Positions 1-9,206 of a stretch of DNA of 36,753 bases are shown piece by piece. The translations under genes and the position numbers were made by a program. The stretch covers positions 1 through 36,753 of the forward strand of contig CAIZSE010000127.1 in NCBI GenBank assembly GCA_903935585.1, given 5' to 3'. How positions within the stretch are numbered: position 1 is the first letter of the stretch; the number at the start of each line of letters is the position of its first letter. The notes beneath the pieces are model-generated. The model did not search any database, was not told where the DNA came from, and saw nothing but the letters and a program-made list of their open reading frames with translations. Source of the DNA: an uncultured Burkholderiales bacterium (lineage in GTDB: Bacteria; Pseudomonadota; Gammaproteobacteria; Burkholderiales; Burkholderiaceae_C).

Positions 1-126
1 ACATTGCTGCAGATTTTGTCGGTCTCGCTTTTCGAGAAAACTGAGGTTTCAAGCGCCTTGCAGCTCGAAAGAAACACTAGCGATAGCCCAGACGACGGTA
101 ACCAGTTGAATTTATTCACTTTTTAA
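1..126 (+). CDS. IS4-family transposase, C-terminal 41 codons only
   Basis: Frame 1 is open from the first base to the TAA at 124-126. The peptide contains LLQILSVSLFEK, followed by a polar linker and the ending NQLNLFTF. From memory, IS4-group (COG3385-like) transposases often end this way, with ILSxxLFEK and a terminal NQLxLFxx. The DDE catalytic residues lie outside the window, so activity cannot be judged. The stop is only about 13 bases from the presumed element end, as is usual for these elements. Alternative: an unrelated protein tail, which I think is less likely. Confidence 0.55.
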   Translation, partial: TLLQILSVSLFEKTEVSSALQLERNTSDSPDDGNQLNLFTF

Positions 127-139
127 CCGGACACTACTG
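1..139 (+). mobile_element. Right end of an IS4-type insertion sequence (partial)
   Basis: The window opens inside a transposase reading frame that ends at 126. The next bases, about 124-139, read TAACCGGACACTACTG and would make a plausible terminal inverted repeat. I cannot see the left end, so the repeat and any target duplication are unproven. The following gene starts without its expected N-terminus, which fits an insertion at this point. Family assignment rests only on the transposase tail. Confidence 0.5.
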
Positions 140-171
140 ATCATCAAGAAGAGTTCAAGCACTACAAGGCA

Positions 172-2667
172 TTGATCGCCACCCGGCTGTCGTCAGAACT
201 CAGCGCATCCTTCAAGCTGGCCGACGATCTGGCGCACGCCACGGAAGTCTGGACAGGCCTGACCGACTCTGACGGCCGTGGCAGCTATCTCCTGCCCGTT
301 TTGGCCAAAGCAAACCAAAGCAAATATTACAAATTTGACCTGCTGGATTACCGTGGCAGGTATTTCATCCACAGTCAAAACACAAGCAGTCTGCTTTTGG
401 ATGCTGTTGCAGGCATCCAAAAATCCATTGAGACCCGCACAACCCAGCTTGAACTGCTGAAGCTTGAAGAGGCGGATTACCTGGCTGTCAGCCTGCCGAT
501 CACCGCCAACTTCACGGACATCGCCATCGGCATCGTGTTGCTTCACCTGGATCTTGGCCAAGTCATGTCCAACCTGACCTTGCCTGCTGACCTGAAAGTC
601 AAGTTCAAGCTCAGCCCCTTTGTTGCCCGCCAAGCTGATGCCACTCAACACATCGAACAATTCCAATTGGTATGGCGCGATGCAGGCCAGGACTACGCCC
701 TTTATGTTCAACTTCAGCAAAGCTATTTGTCGGCTTTTCTGCTTGTCATGATCGGCTTGTCCATCTCCCTGACTTGTGGTGGATTGCTTTTTCTGGGGCT
801 GAAACGATGGACGCAGCATTTTTCTGAACGCACCACACAGCGACTGGAAAAACTTGTCCACCTGGCCACGGACACGGTACAAGGCCGCAGCGGCAAATCC
901 TTTGTTGACTCCACAGGCGATGAAATATCCAAGGTTTCAAGCGCCCTGCACAGCTTGTTGCAACAACAATTAGTTTCAACCCAGAAGCTGGCCGTTTTTT
1001 CAAGGGTTTTTGAGACAGCTGCAGAGGCGATCCTGATCACCAACCAGCAGGGCCTGGTCGTTGATGTCAATACCGCATTGACAAACATGACCGGGTTCAA
1101 AAAGGAGGCGCTGGTCAACCGCCCTGCCGGTCGTCTTTACATCAAGGATGGTGCGGAAGTTGATTTTTCGAACATTGTCGAATACGTTCAAAGACACGGA
1201 TTTTGGAGAGGCAACAGTTATGTTTCGACGCAACAAAATACCCGGCTGCCCGTGCAACTTGCCGTATCGGCTTTGCTCGATTCGGAGGGCAATTTCCAAG
1301 GTCACGTTTGGGTTTTTTCTGATACCCGGGCCATCCGCGAAGCTGAGAGAAAACTCAAGGCACTGCTCAGCGAAGACGCCCTCACCCAATTGCCCAACTA
1401 CAGGGCTTTTCTGGAATACATCCAGAAAAAATCCGACAGCTGCAGTTACGCGGTGATCTTCATTGATCTGGACAACTTCAAAACCATCAACGACACCTTT
1501 GGCCATGAACAAGGTGACGAGGTCATTCGGAAAATCGCACAGCACCTCCAATCAATATTGCCTACCGGGCATTTTTTATGCCGCCGATCGGGCGATGAAT
1601 TCATTGTCGTCATGGATGTCAACAAACCATTGCCTGAGTTCAAAAGAAAGTTAAATCGCATTTTTGAACCCGCCACTATCTCGCTGCACCAGATGGGCAC
1701 CGTTCACGTCTCAATATCCTTCAGCGTCGGTGCAGCTTTGTACCCCGAGCATTCAAAAACCACCAATGAACTTCTGGTCTTTGCAGACACAGCGCTGCTG
1801 GTCGCTAAAGAGTCCGGGCGCAATCAGATCAAGTGGCTCAATGCACAAATGATGACCGCCACATTGCGCAAAACCAAGGTGAACAGTAAATTGCCCGCAG
1901 CCATACGCGAAGGGAAAATTCAGCCCCATTACCAACCTGAAGTGGATTTGCTGACTGGAAAAATCATCGGTTTTGAGGCCCTGGCACGTTGGCGTGACGA
2001 CGAATTGGGCGTGATCAACCCCGCTGAATTCATCCCCCTGGCCGAACAATCAGGGGCCATGGAACCCTTGACTTGCAGCATGCTCACCCAGGTGGTCAAG
2101 GACAGCAGGTCGATTCGAACCCACTTTCCGAATGCCATGATCGCCTTCAACGCATCGCCACAGTTGTTATCGGAGATGCGTCTTTTCTCCATTCTTTCAA
2201 ATCTGGCGTCCGAATCCGAAAACGCACTGGATGGATTTGTTCTGGAAATCACCGAAACGGATTTCGCCATGAGTCCACAAGAAATGGCCACTCAACTGCA
2301 GGCCATCATGGGCTTGGGGGTTCGCATTGCCATCGACGATTTTGGCAAGTCTTATTCGTCTCTTTCACGCTTGGCCAGCATGCCTATCCAGAAATTGAAA
2401 ATCGACATGTCATTCACGGCCGGACTGGCGCAACGTGAAAATGAAAAAATCATCTCAGGCATCCTGGCATTGGCGAAATCCATGGATCTTGAAGTCACTG
2501 CAGAAGGCATAGAAACCCGTTTTCAGCGTGACACCCTGTTGGCTTTGGGATGCCAACGAGCCCAAGGTTATTTCTATTCCAAGCCTTTGAAACTGAAGGA
2601 TGTGTTGGCATTGCCGAAAAATTTTGGACCCTCAGAAACGGCTGAAATTCGCGTTCTCAAGTCTTAA
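172..2667 (+). CDS. PAS-GGDEF-EAL cyclic-di-GMP protein, 5'-truncated by the IS end
   Basis: This encodes a membrane-bound c-di-GMP enzyme. From the TTG at 172 (831 residues) the order is: a periplasmic-like sensor segment (about 1-180), one transmembrane helix (about 184-209), a HAMP-like linker, a PAS domain (about 278-390), GGDEF (about 402-560, motif RSGDEF near 472) and EAL (about 583-820, with EALARW, LEITETD and DDFGKSYSS). Both catalytic signatures look intact, so it could make and degrade c-di-GMP. The frame is open back to 127 with no ATG and no ribosome-binding site. Such sensors normally begin with a first transmembrane helix, which is missing. The reading frame emerges directly from the IS end, so I infer that the element removed the 5' part. 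It may be a pseudogene or be read from an IS promoter. G+C looks lower than in the metabolic operons. Confidence 0.8.
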   Translation: MIATRLSSELSASFKLADDLAHATEVWTGLTDSDGRGSYLLPVLAKANQSKYYKFDLLDYRGRYFIHSQNTSSLLLDAVAGIQKSIETRTTQLELLKLEEADYLAVSLPITANFTDIAIGIVLLHLDLGQVMSNLTLPADLKVKFKLSPFVARQADATQHIEQFQLVWRDAGQDYALYVQLQQSYLSAFLLVMIGLSISLTCGGLLFLGLKRWTQHFSERTTQRLEKLVHLATDTVQGRSGKSFVDSTGDEISKVSSALHSLLQQQLVSTQKLAVFSRVFETAAEAILITNQQGLVVDVNTALTNMTGFKKEALVNRPAGRLYIKDGAEVDFSNIVEYVQRHGFWRGNSYVSTQQNTRLPVQLAVSALLDSEGNFQGHVWVFSDTRAIREAERKLKALLSEDALTQLPNYRAFLEYIQKKSDSCSYAVIFIDLDNFKTINDTFGHEQGDEVIRKIAQHLQSILPTGHFLCRRSGDEFIVVMDVNKPLPEFKRKLNRIFEPATISLHQMGTVHVSISFSVGAALYPEHSKTTNELLVFADTALLVAKESGRNQIKWLNAQMMTATLRKTKVNSKLPAAIREGKIQPHYQPEVDLLTGKIIGFEALARWRDDELGVINPAEFIPLAEQSGAMEPLTCSMLTQVVKDSRSIRTHFPNAMIAFNASPQLLSEMRLFSILSNLASESENALDGFVLEITETDFAMSPQEMATQLQAIMGLGVRIAIDDFGKSYSSLSRLASMPIQKLKIDMSFTAGLAQRENEKIISGILALAKSMDLEVTAEGIETRFQRDTLLALGCQRAQGYFYSKPLKLKDVLALPKNFGPSETAEIRVLKS

Positions 2668-2760
2668 AAATGCCGGTGTTGTTCAACCAACGCTGAGGCA
2701 GGCTACAAGCAGCGCGCCAATCCGGCAAGCCTGTAGCGCATCACTTGGCTCAAAAGCAAC

Positions 2761-3165
2761 TCATCTCGACTGGGCTTTGTTGCCGTAGGGGCAATGGCCA
2801 GGACGCGGCCCGACTTGCGGGTGCAGGCGGCAGGTGTTGGGCCGGTTTTCGTAGACCGTGCAACGGCGCGTTTTGGCGTCCAAAAACTGGCAGTCGCCAC
2901 TGGATCGGCGCGACAGACTGAAGATGCTGTTCTTGAAGTTGAAGTGCTCGATCACGCCGGCCTTGGACAGGCGTTTGGCAATTTGCTTAGGGTCTTCGTG
3001 CTCGGCTTCAAAGGCATCGACCAGCCCCAGCCGCACCAGATCAACCAGCTTGACCTCCACCGGCATGGTGCAGCAATTGGCCGCACAGGTGTCGCACAGC
3101 CCGGCCCGGTAGCGGGTCCAGGTGTCGCAACGGTCAACATCAACAACAGCAATAGGGGATCTCAT
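2761..3165 (-). CDS. YkgJ-family cysteine-cluster protein
   Basis: This 134-residue cytoplasmic protein has the cysteine spacing of the YkgJ/UPF0153 family, thought to hold zinc or an Fe-S cluster. An N-terminal group of cysteines lies in CDTCAANCC (about residues 24-32). A second set follows in GDCQFLD, RRCTVYENRPNTCRLHP and HCPYG. The RxCxVYxxRPxxCRxxP block is the family hallmark. No specific reaction is established for the family. Its 5' end is 29 bases from the methyltransferase stop on the same strand, so the two may be cotranscribed. It is convergent with the GGDEF-EAL gene; the 93-base gap holds only a weak 6-bp hairpin. Confidence 0.85.
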   Translation of the reverse strand: MRSPIAVVDVDRCDTWTRYRAGLCDTCAANCCTMPVEVKLVDLVRLGLVDAFEAEHEDPKQIAKRLSKAGVIEHFNFKNSIFSLSRRSSGDCQFLDAKTRRCTVYENRPNTCRLHPQVGPRPGHCPYGNKAQSR

Positions 3166-3194
3166 GGGCTGTGATTATCCCCGGATGTCATGGC

Positions 3195-3809
3195 TCAATC
3201 TGCCTGCGCCTCGCCCCAGTAATGAAAAGTCATTGGGCGCGGTCCGGCGAGGTACGCCGATTGCGTGGTGGCCGCAAAACCTGCAGCCTCCAGCAAAGCA
3301 GGAATGTCGCGCCCGAGTTGGCAACCTCCGGCCAACTTACCCCAAAGCGGTTGCAGCCGATCTTGCCAGCGCCGCACGCCAGCATCCGGGGCTCGACCGT
3401 GCTCGCAAAACAGCAACTTGCCACCCGGCACCAGCACCCGGCGCATTTCGCGCAGGGCCTGCCCGGCATCGGTAATGCTGCACAGGGTGTAGGTGCAAAC
3501 CACCGTGTCAAAACTGGCGTCGGCTGTGGGCAACTGCTCGGCCGACAGGCCCATCAGCTCGACTGCGATGCCTGCCTTTTGGCTGCGCTTTTGGGCCAAG
3601 CGGTGCATCTGCATGGCCGGGTCCACCCCCACCAAGCGCGTCACGCGGCTGCGGTCATAAAACGCCAGATTACGGCCTGTGCCCATGCCAATCTCCAACA
3701 CCCTGCCCTGCGCCTGTGGCACCAGCTGGCGGCGCTGAGCCTGCACCATGGGCAGACCGCAGGCGAAGTCGATGAGGTAGGGCAGGACGTGTTGGTCGTA
3801 GAGGTTCAT
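3195..3809 (-). CDS. Class I SAM-dependent methyltransferase (UbiE-like)
   Basis: This is a 204-residue Rossmann-fold methyltransferase. Motif I is VLEIGMGTGRNLAFY (about residues 37-51), followed by the acidic loop GVDPAM, the motif II region FDTVVCTYTLCSI and the post-motif LVPGGKLLFCEHG. This arrangement is common in small ubiquinone/menaquinone-type and phospholipid or thiol methyltransferases. The substrate cannot be told from sequence. The ending HYWGEAQAD is typical of small stand-alone enzymes of this type. It precedes the YkgJ-type gene on the same strand. No recognised biosynthetic partner is adjacent, so a housekeeping or detoxification role is possible. Confidence 0.8.
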   Translation of the reverse strand: MNLYDQHVLPYLIDFACGLPMVQAQRRQLVPQAQGRVLEIGMGTGRNLAFYDRSRVTRLVGVDPAMQMHRLAQKRSQKAGIAVELMGLSAEQLPTADASFDTVVCTYTLCSITDAGQALREMRRVLVPGGKLLFCEHGRAPDAGVRRWQDRLQPLWGKLAGGCQLGRDIPALLEAAGFAATTQSAYLAGPRPMTFHYWGEAQAD

Positions 3810-3923
3810 GCGGTCATTTTCACCGCAACGTACGCAGCATGGCCCAAGCTGTAGGCCAAGCGCCCACTCTGCTCATGGCACGCCCTCGGGGCCGATGCCT
3901 CAAGAATGCAGTGCCAAGCCCGT

Positions 3924-5969
3924 TCAGCCCTTCTTGGCCACCAGCGTCAAGATGTCGTAGCTGGCCACCACCTCGCCGAGTTGGTTGGTCACCTCCACGT
4001 CCCAGGCGACCACGCCCTGGCCCACGCCGTTGGCGTCTTTCTTGTTGCGGTCGATCTTGCGCTTGGCGGTCAGGCGGGCCTGGATGGTGTCGCCAATGCC
4101 CACGGGCTTCACAAAGCGCAGCGTGTCCAGGCCGTAGTTGGCCAGCACCGGACCGGGCGCAGGTGAGACAAACAAACCCGCTGCGGCCGACAACACAAAG
4201 TAGCCATGCGCAATGCGCTTGCCAAAGGGCGACTCTTTGGCCGCGATCTCGTCGAAGTGCATGTAGAAATAGTCACCCGACAAGCCGCCAAAGGCCACGA
4301 TGTCGGCCTCACCCACCGTGCGGCGATGCGTCAGCAGGCTCTCGCCGATTTGCAGGTCTTCAAAGTGACGGCGGAAAGGATGAATTTCGGTCTCGATCAG
4401 CCGGGCACCGCGCATGTATTCACCGGTGACAGCGGCGATCATGGTGGGCGAGCCTTGCAGCGCTGTGCGTTGCATCAGGTGCTTGACGGCGCGCATGCCC
4501 CCCAGCTCTTCACCACCACCGGCACGGCCAGGACCGCCATGCTTGAGCTGGGGCAGCGGCGAGCCGTGACCCGTCGACTCCACCGCCGATTCACGGTCAA
4601 GAATGTGCAGGCGCCCGTGCAAGGCAGCGGCGACCGGAATGATGCGAGCCGCGATTTGCGGGTCTTTGGTGACCAGCGTGCCGACCAAACTGCCCAACCC
4701 TCTGGCAGCCAGTTGCAGCGCTTCCTCAATGCCGTCATAAGGCATGAGCGTGCTGACGGGGCCAAAGGCTTCCACATCGTGCACGCTGTCGGTTTGCAAA
4801 GGCTTTTGGCACAACAGCAGCGTGGGCTGGAAGAAGGCACCGCCTTCCACACCCTGCCCCACCGGCTTGAAATCGGCACTTCCACCAAACACCAGCTCGG
4901 CGCTTTGGCGCAGCAAGGCCACGCGCTCGGCCACATCGGCTTGCTGCGCGTGCGAGGCCAGTGCCCCCATCTTCACGCCTTCCACCGACGGATCGCCCAC
5001 CACCACTTTGGCCAGGCGGGCCTTGAGTTTTTCAACCACAGCATCCAGGTGCTGGCGCGGCACGATGGCGCGGCGAATCGCTGTGCACTTTTGCCCCGCT
5101 TTCACGGTCATCTCGCGGGCGACTTCTTTCACGAACAAATCAAATTCTTCGTCGTCAGGCGTCACGTCAGGGCCGAGGATGGCACAGTTGAGCGAGTCGG
5201 CTTCGGCGTTGAACGGAATGCTGTGTTTGACCACATTGGGGTGCACGCGCAGCATGGCGGCAGTGTCGGCCGAGCCGGTGAAGGTGACCACATCCTGGCC
5301 GTTCAGGCGGTCCAGCAAATCACCCGTGGAGCCGATCACCAGTTGCAAGGCACCGGCAGGCAGGATGCCCGATTGCGCCACCAGGCGCACCATGGCTTCG
5401 GTCAGGTAGCTGGTCGAGCTGGCGGGCTTGCCGATGCAAGGCATGCCGGCCAAAAAGCTGGGCGCGAACTTTTCGAGCAGGCCCCAGATGGGGAAGTTGA
5501 AGGCATTGATGTGCACCGCAATGCCGCCCCGTGGCACCAGGATGTGTGTGCCCGCAAAGCCCCCCTTCTTGCCCAGCGGAAACGCCGGGCCTTCGTGGAT
5601 CAGGTTGCCACTGGGCAACTCGTTGCTGCCCATGCCCGCATAGGCAAACAAGGTGCCTGCGCCGCCTTCGATGTCGACCCAGCTGTCGGCACGGGTCGCG
5701 CCGGTGTGGGCCGAGATGGCGTACAGCGCTTCTTTGTGCTCGCCCAGGTACTTGGCCAGGGCTTTGAGGCGCAAGGCACGCTCCTGAAAATCGAGCTTGA
5801 GCAAATTGGGCAGGCCCACGCTGCGGGCGTGGTGCACGGCGTCGGCAAAGTCGATGGCCTCGGCATGGGTCTGGTAAACCGTCTGGCCGTTGAGGGCGCT
5901 GCGCAGGTTTTGCGCGCCTTGCTGGCCGATCCACTGGCCACCGATGAAACTTTGCAGGACTTGGGACAT
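3924..5969 (-). CDS. paaZ: PaaZ: oxepin-CoA hydrolase / semialdehyde dehydrogenase
   Basis: This bifunctional ring-opening enzyme of phenylacetate catabolism hydrolyses oxepin-CoA and oxidises the resulting aldehyde. I start it at 5969 ([13 protein letters not shown]), giving 681 residues, the length I recall for Escherichia coli PaaZ; an upstream frame to 6011 adds an unlikely extension. The N-terminal aldehyde dehydrogenase (about 1-520) has Glu256 in FNAEADSLN and nucleophile Cys295 in AGQKCTAIR. The C-terminal MaoC-like hydratase (about 540-681) has [12 protein letters not shown] and [13 protein letters not shown]. No other paa gene is in the window, so it is an orphan here. It stands divergent to the gentisate operon and may share that intergenic control region. 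A role on another CoA-ring intermediate is possible. Confidence 0.9.
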   Translation of the reverse strand: MSQVLQSFIGGQWIGQQGAQNLRSALNGQTVYQTHAEAIDFADAVHHARSVGLPNLLKLDFQERALRLKALAKYLGEHKEALYAISAHTGATRADSWVDIEGGAGTLFAYAGMGSNELPSGNLIHEGPAFPLGKKGGFAGTHILVPRGGIAVHINAFNFPIWGLLEKFAPSFLAGMPCIGKPASSTSYLTEAMVRLVAQSGILPAGALQLVIGSTGDLLDRLNGQDVVTFTGSADTAAMLRVHPNVVKHSIPFNAEADSLNCAILGPDVTPDDEEFDLFVKEVAREMTVKAGQKCTAIRRAIVPRQHLDAVVEKLKARLAKVVVGDPSVEGVKMGALASHAQQADVAERVALLRQSAELVFGGSADFKPVGQGVEGGAFFQPTLLLCQKPLQTDSVHDVEAFGPVSTLMPYDGIEEALQLAARGLGSLVGTLVTKDPQIAARIIPVAAALHGRLHILDRESAVESTGHGSPLPQLKHGGPGRAGGGEELGGMRAVKHLMQRTALQGSPTMIAAVTGEYMRGARLIETEIHPFRRHFEDLQIGESLLTHRRTVGEADIVAFGGLSGDYFYMHFDEIAAKESPFGKRIAHGYFVLSAAAGLFVSPAPGPVLANYGLDTLRFVKPVGIGDTIQARLTAKRKIDRNKKDANGVGQGVVAWDVEVTNQLGEVVASYDILTLVAKKG

Positions 5970-6081
5970 GGGAAGACGCTTTCTGTGAGGTTCAAACCCG
6001 GTCTGCACCAATTAACCAACCGGGCGGTCGGGGAATTTTAATCGGTTTGCAAGCGCTGCGGATTCATCATAAAAAAGGGGT

Positions 6082-6109
6082 TTGCAAAATTGATATGCAT
6101 GCATATAAT
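6082..6109 (+). promoter_or_regulatory. Sigma-70-type promoter of the nagXIKL operon
   Basis: A -35 element TTGCAA lies at 6082-6087, a 16-base spacer follows, and a perfect -10 TATAAT lies at 6104-6109. The nagX start codon is 38 bases downstream. The -10 is overlapped by a 14-bp palindrome. Confidence 0.7.
6093..6106. promoter_or_regulatory. Perfect 14-bp palindrome, probable repressor operator
   Basis: ATATGCATGCATAT reads identically on both strands. It fills the spacer and overlaps the first three bases of the -10 box, so a bound protein would block polymerase. MarR-type repressors of aromatic-acid operons often bind short AT-flanked palindromes in this position. That family assignment is inference; no MarR gene is in the window. 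Confidence 0.6.
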
Positions 6110-6147
6110 CTCTCAAAATTCTTGATGTTCACCTTTTTGAAGACCCC

Positions 6148-7359
6148 ATGAGCACTGCACAAAATCCACTTCCTGTCATCGTTGCCGGCGGCGGCATTGG
6201 CGGCCTGGCGGCGGCTTTGGCGCTGGTGCGACAAGGCTTTCGGGTCACCGTGCTGGAGCAAGCCCCCGAGATCGGCGAGATCGGCGCGGGCATCCAGTTG
6301 GGCCCCAACGCCTTCCACGCGTTTGACGCTTTGGGCATTGGCGACAAAGCGCGTGGCCGCGCCGTGTACACCGATTTCATGGTCATGCACGACGCCGTCG
6401 ACGAGTACCAGGTGGGCAAGATCCCCACGGATGAAAAGTTTCGCCAGCGCTTTGGCAACCCCTACGCCGTGATTCACCGGGCCGACGTGCATTTGTCTTT
6501 GCTCGAAGGCGCGCAAGAAACCGGGCAAGTCGAGTTCCACACCAACACCCGTGTCGTGCGCATCGAGCAAGACGCGGCCAGCGTGACCGTGTGGGACCAA
6601 AACGGCAAGGCCTTCCAGGGCTGCGCGCTGATTGGCGCCGACGGCGTGAAGTCGGTGGTGCGCGAGCAGTTTGTGGGCGACCCGGCCCGCGTGACAGGCC
6701 ATGTGGTGTACCGCGCCGTGGTCGACAAAAAAGATTTCCCCGAAGACCTGCAGTGGAACGCCGCCGCCATCTGGGTCGGCCCCAACTGTCACCTGGTGCA
6801 TTACCCCCTGCGCGGTGGCGAGCAATACAACGTGGTCGTGACCTTCCACAGCCGCGAGCAAGAAGAATGGGGCGTGACCGATGGCAGCAAAGAAGAAGTG
6901 CAAAGCTACTTCCAGGGCATCTGCCCCAAAGCGCGCCAGTTGATTGACCTGCCCAAGACCTGGAAGCGCTGGGCCACTGCCGACCGCGAACCGATTGGCC
7001 AATGGACTTATGGCCGCGTGACTTTGCTGGGCGACGCCGCCCACCCCACCACGCAATACATGGCGCAAGGCGCTTGCATGGCCATGGAAGACGCCGTCAC
7101 GCTGGGCGAAGCCCTGCGCACCCACCAAAACGACTGGCCCAAAGCCCTGGACATGTACCAACGCGCGCGGGTGGCCCGCACCGCCCGCATCGTGTTGTCC
7201 AGCCGCGAGATGGGGCGCATCTACCATGCCAAAGGGGTTGAGCGCCTGGTGCGCAACGACCTGTGGCGCGGCCGCGGCGCAGAGCGCTTTTATGATGCGA
7301 TGGAATGGCTGTATGGCTGGAACGTGGGCAACTGCCTCGACGCTGCTCAAAACACCTGA
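6148..7359 (+). CDS. nagX: 3-Hydroxybenzoate 6-monooxygenase
   Basis: This flavoprotein hydroxylase converts 3-hydroxybenzoate to gentisate using NADH and O2. The 403 residues have the FAD GxGxxG motif GGGIGGLAAALAL near the N-terminus, the DG motif GADGVKSVVR in the middle and the GD motif GDAAHPTTQYMAQGACMAMEDA region near residue 295. The last is cut short here to its key parts GDAAHP and MAQGAC. These are features of class A hydroxylases. The immediate downstream genes for gentisate ring cleavage and side-chain processing favour 3-hydroxybenzoate over salicylate 1-hydroxylation. It is the first gene of a four-gene operon; the gap to nagI is 18 bases. The start is chosen at the first ATG after the promoter, with a weak GAAG ribosome site. 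Confidence 0.88.
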   Translation: MSTAQNPLPVIVAGGGIGGLAAALALVRQGFRVTVLEQAPEIGEIGAGIQLGPNAFHAFDALGIGDKARGRAVYTDFMVMHDAVDEYQVGKIPTDEKFRQRFGNPYAVIHRADVHLSLLEGAQETGQVEFHTNTRVVRIEQDAASVTVWDQNGKAFQGCALIGADGVKSVVREQFVGDPARVTGHVVYRAVVDKKDFPEDLQWNAAAIWVGPNCHLVHYPLRGGEQYNVVVTFHSREQEEWGVTDGSKEEVQSYFQGICPKARQLIDLPKTWKRWATADREPIGQWTYGRVTLLGDAAHPTTQYMAQGACMAMEDAVTLGEALRTHQNDWPKALDMYQRARVARTARIVLSSREMGRIYHAKGVERLVRNDLWRGRGAERFYDAMEWLYGWNVGNCLDAAQNT

Positions 7360-7377
7360 TAGCACGGAGACACATTC

Positions 7378-8415
7378 ATGAACGAACTCGGACGACTCGA
7401 AGACCTGCCCCAAGACTATGTGCAAGACCTGCGCAAGCTGAACCTGGTGCCGCTGTGGCCCAGCCTGCGCGGCGTGCTGCCGCCCAAAGTGCCCACACGC
7501 CAGACCCAGCCCACGTGCTGGGCCTACAAGGACATCAAGCCGCTTTTGCTCAAGGCGGGTGAGTTGACCCCGATTGAAAAAGCCGAGCGCCGCGTGCTGG
7601 TGCTGGCCAACCCAGGCCATGGCCTGGAAAAGATGCAGGCCTCTGCCGCCATGTACCTGGGCATGCAGTTGCTCATGCCCGGCGAATGGGCCCCCAGTCA
7701 CCGCCACACGCCCAACGCGGTGCGCATGGTGGTCGAGGGCGAAGGCGCCTGGACCACGGTGGACGGCGAAAAATGCCCCATGAGCCGGGGCGACCTGATC
7801 CTGACCCCCACCGGCTTGTGGCACGAACACGGCCACGATGGCACCGACCCCGTGATCTGGCTCGATGTGCTGGACCTGCCCTTGGTCTATTACATGGAAG
7901 CCAGCTACCACATCAACGGCGACCGCCAGACCACCGTGCCCGGCCAAGGCGACAAGCAATACGCGCGTGGCGGCGTGGTGCCCTCGCAGGTGTTTGAGCG
8001 CAGCAAAAAAGCCTACCCCATGCTGCGCTACGCCTGGCAAGACACCAAAGCCGCCCTGCACGCCTTGGCCTCTGACGATGCGGCGCCAGAGCAAGTGCAG
8101 GTCACCTACATCAACCCCGAAACCGGAAGCGATGCAGAAAACATCCTTGGCTTTTACGCGCTGATGCTGCGCCCCGGCCAGACACTGCGCCTGCCCGCAC
8201 GCTCCCCCGCGCAGGTGTTTCATGTCATCGAAGGCGCGGTGCAAGCGCAGATCATGGCCAGTACCTTCACCCTGGCCGAAGCCGACACCTGCTGCGCCCC
8301 CGGCTACGAAGCCGTGACGCTGACCAACCTGAACGCCACGCAACCGGCGTTCATCTTCATGGCCGACGAATCCCCCCTGCACCGCAAACTGGGTGTGTAC
8401 GAAAACCGCGGCTGA
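7378..8415 (+). CDS. nagI: Gentisate 1,2-dioxygenase
   Basis: This Fe(II) bicupin cleaves gentisate to maleylpyruvate. The protein has 345 residues. The first cupin carries the metal ligands in SHRHTPNAVR (His108 and His110) and in LWHEHGH (His149). The second cupin (about 240-335) is degenerate for metal binding, as is usual in the family. The N-terminal region has the family phrase LVPLWPSLRGVLP. It sits between nagX and nagK with short gaps (18 and 20 bases), so one transcript is likely. The presence of all four consecutive pathway enzymes makes the assignment firm. Confidence 0.93.
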   Translation: MNELGRLEDLPQDYVQDLRKLNLVPLWPSLRGVLPPKVPTRQTQPTCWAYKDIKPLLLKAGELTPIEKAERRVLVLANPGHGLEKMQASAAMYLGMQLLMPGEWAPSHRHTPNAVRMVVEGEGAWTTVDGEKCPMSRGDLILTPTGLWHEHGHDGTDPVIWLDVLDLPLVYYMEASYHINGDRQTTVPGQGDKQYARGGVVPSQVFERSKKAYPMLRYAWQDTKAALHALASDDAAPEQVQVTYINPETGSDAENILGFYALMLRPGQTLRLPARSPAQVFHVIEGAVQAQIMASTFTLAEADTCCAPGYEAVTLTNLNATQPAFIFMADESPLHRKLGVYENRG

Positions 8416-8435
8416 CCTTCCATTCAAATCCAAGC

Positions 8436-9149
8436 ATGACCACTTACCTCTTCACCCCGCCCACTGTCCAATCGCTCGCCATCCGTGGCCAAACCGAGCG
8501 CTTTCCGATCAACCGCATCTTTTGTGTGGGACGCAACTACCACGCCCACGCCGTCGAAATGGGCCGCCCCGTCGACAAAAGCGTGGAGCAAGCGTTCTAC
8601 TTCACCAAGTCGCCTCAGACCCTGGTGGAAAGCGGCGTGGACTCTGTTGCGGTGGTCGACTACCCCCCACGCACCAGCAACTACCACTTCGAGATGGAGT
8701 TGGTGCTGGCCATTGGCAAGGCCGGCTTTCGCGTGAGCGAAGCCAACGCGCATGAACTGGTCTACGGTTACGCCGCAGGCCTCGACATGACGCGCCGCGA
8801 CCTGCAGTTGGTGGCGCGCGACAAAGGCCGCCCCTGGGATACGGGCAAAGACATCGAGCAAGGCTCGGTCTGCAGCGAGATCGTGCCCATGCCTGGCGTG
8901 GTGATCGAGCGCGGCGCCATCGCGCTCGAAGTCAACGGCACCACCAAGCAGTCGTCCGATGTGGACAAGCTGATCTGGAACATCCGCGAAATCATTGCCG
9001 ATCTGTCCACCTACTACCACTTGCAACCCGGCGACCTGATTTACACCGGCACACCCGAAGGCGTGGGCGCTGTGCTGCCCGGCGACAAGATCACAGGCCG
9101 CGTCGAAGGCGTGGCTGAAGTGGCCCTGACCGTTGGTGCTGCTGAATAA
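8436..9149 (+). CDS. nagK: Fumarylpyruvate hydrolase (FAH family)
   Basis: This enzyme hydrolyses fumarylpyruvate to fumarate and pyruvate, the last step of the gentisate route. The 237-residue protein is a single FAH-fold domain. The divalent-metal carboxylates are visible as Glu86 and Glu88 in YHFEMELVLAIGK and Asp117 in AAGLDMTRRDLQ. The substrate-binding phrase RNYHAHA is at about residues 33-39, and TGTPEGVGAV comes near the C-terminus. It follows nagI by 20 bases and precedes nagL by 57. The family also includes acylpyruvate and other hydrolases; operon context decides the substrate. Confidence 0.9.
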   Translation: MTTYLFTPPTVQSLAIRGQTERFPINRIFCVGRNYHAHAVEMGRPVDKSVEQAFYFTKSPQTLVESGVDSVAVVDYPPRTSNYHFEMELVLAIGKAGFRVSEANAHELVYGYAAGLDMTRRDLQLVARDKGRPWDTGKDIEQGSVCSEIVPMPGVVIERGAIALEVNGTTKQSSDVDKLIWNIREIIADLSTYYHLQPGDLIYTGTPEGVGAVLPGDKITGRVEGVAEVALTVGAAE

Positions 9150-9206
9150 TGCCCCTTTGAAGCAGCGGCACCGCTGCTGCTGCACTCACCCCAACCGGAC
9201 ATTCCC

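Noticed and set aside
6067..8433. Very long open frame on the minus strand opposite nagX and nagI
   Set aside because: Its peptide is rich in His, Gly, Val and Gln and has no family features. It mirrors the codon bias of the two real genes on the plus strand.
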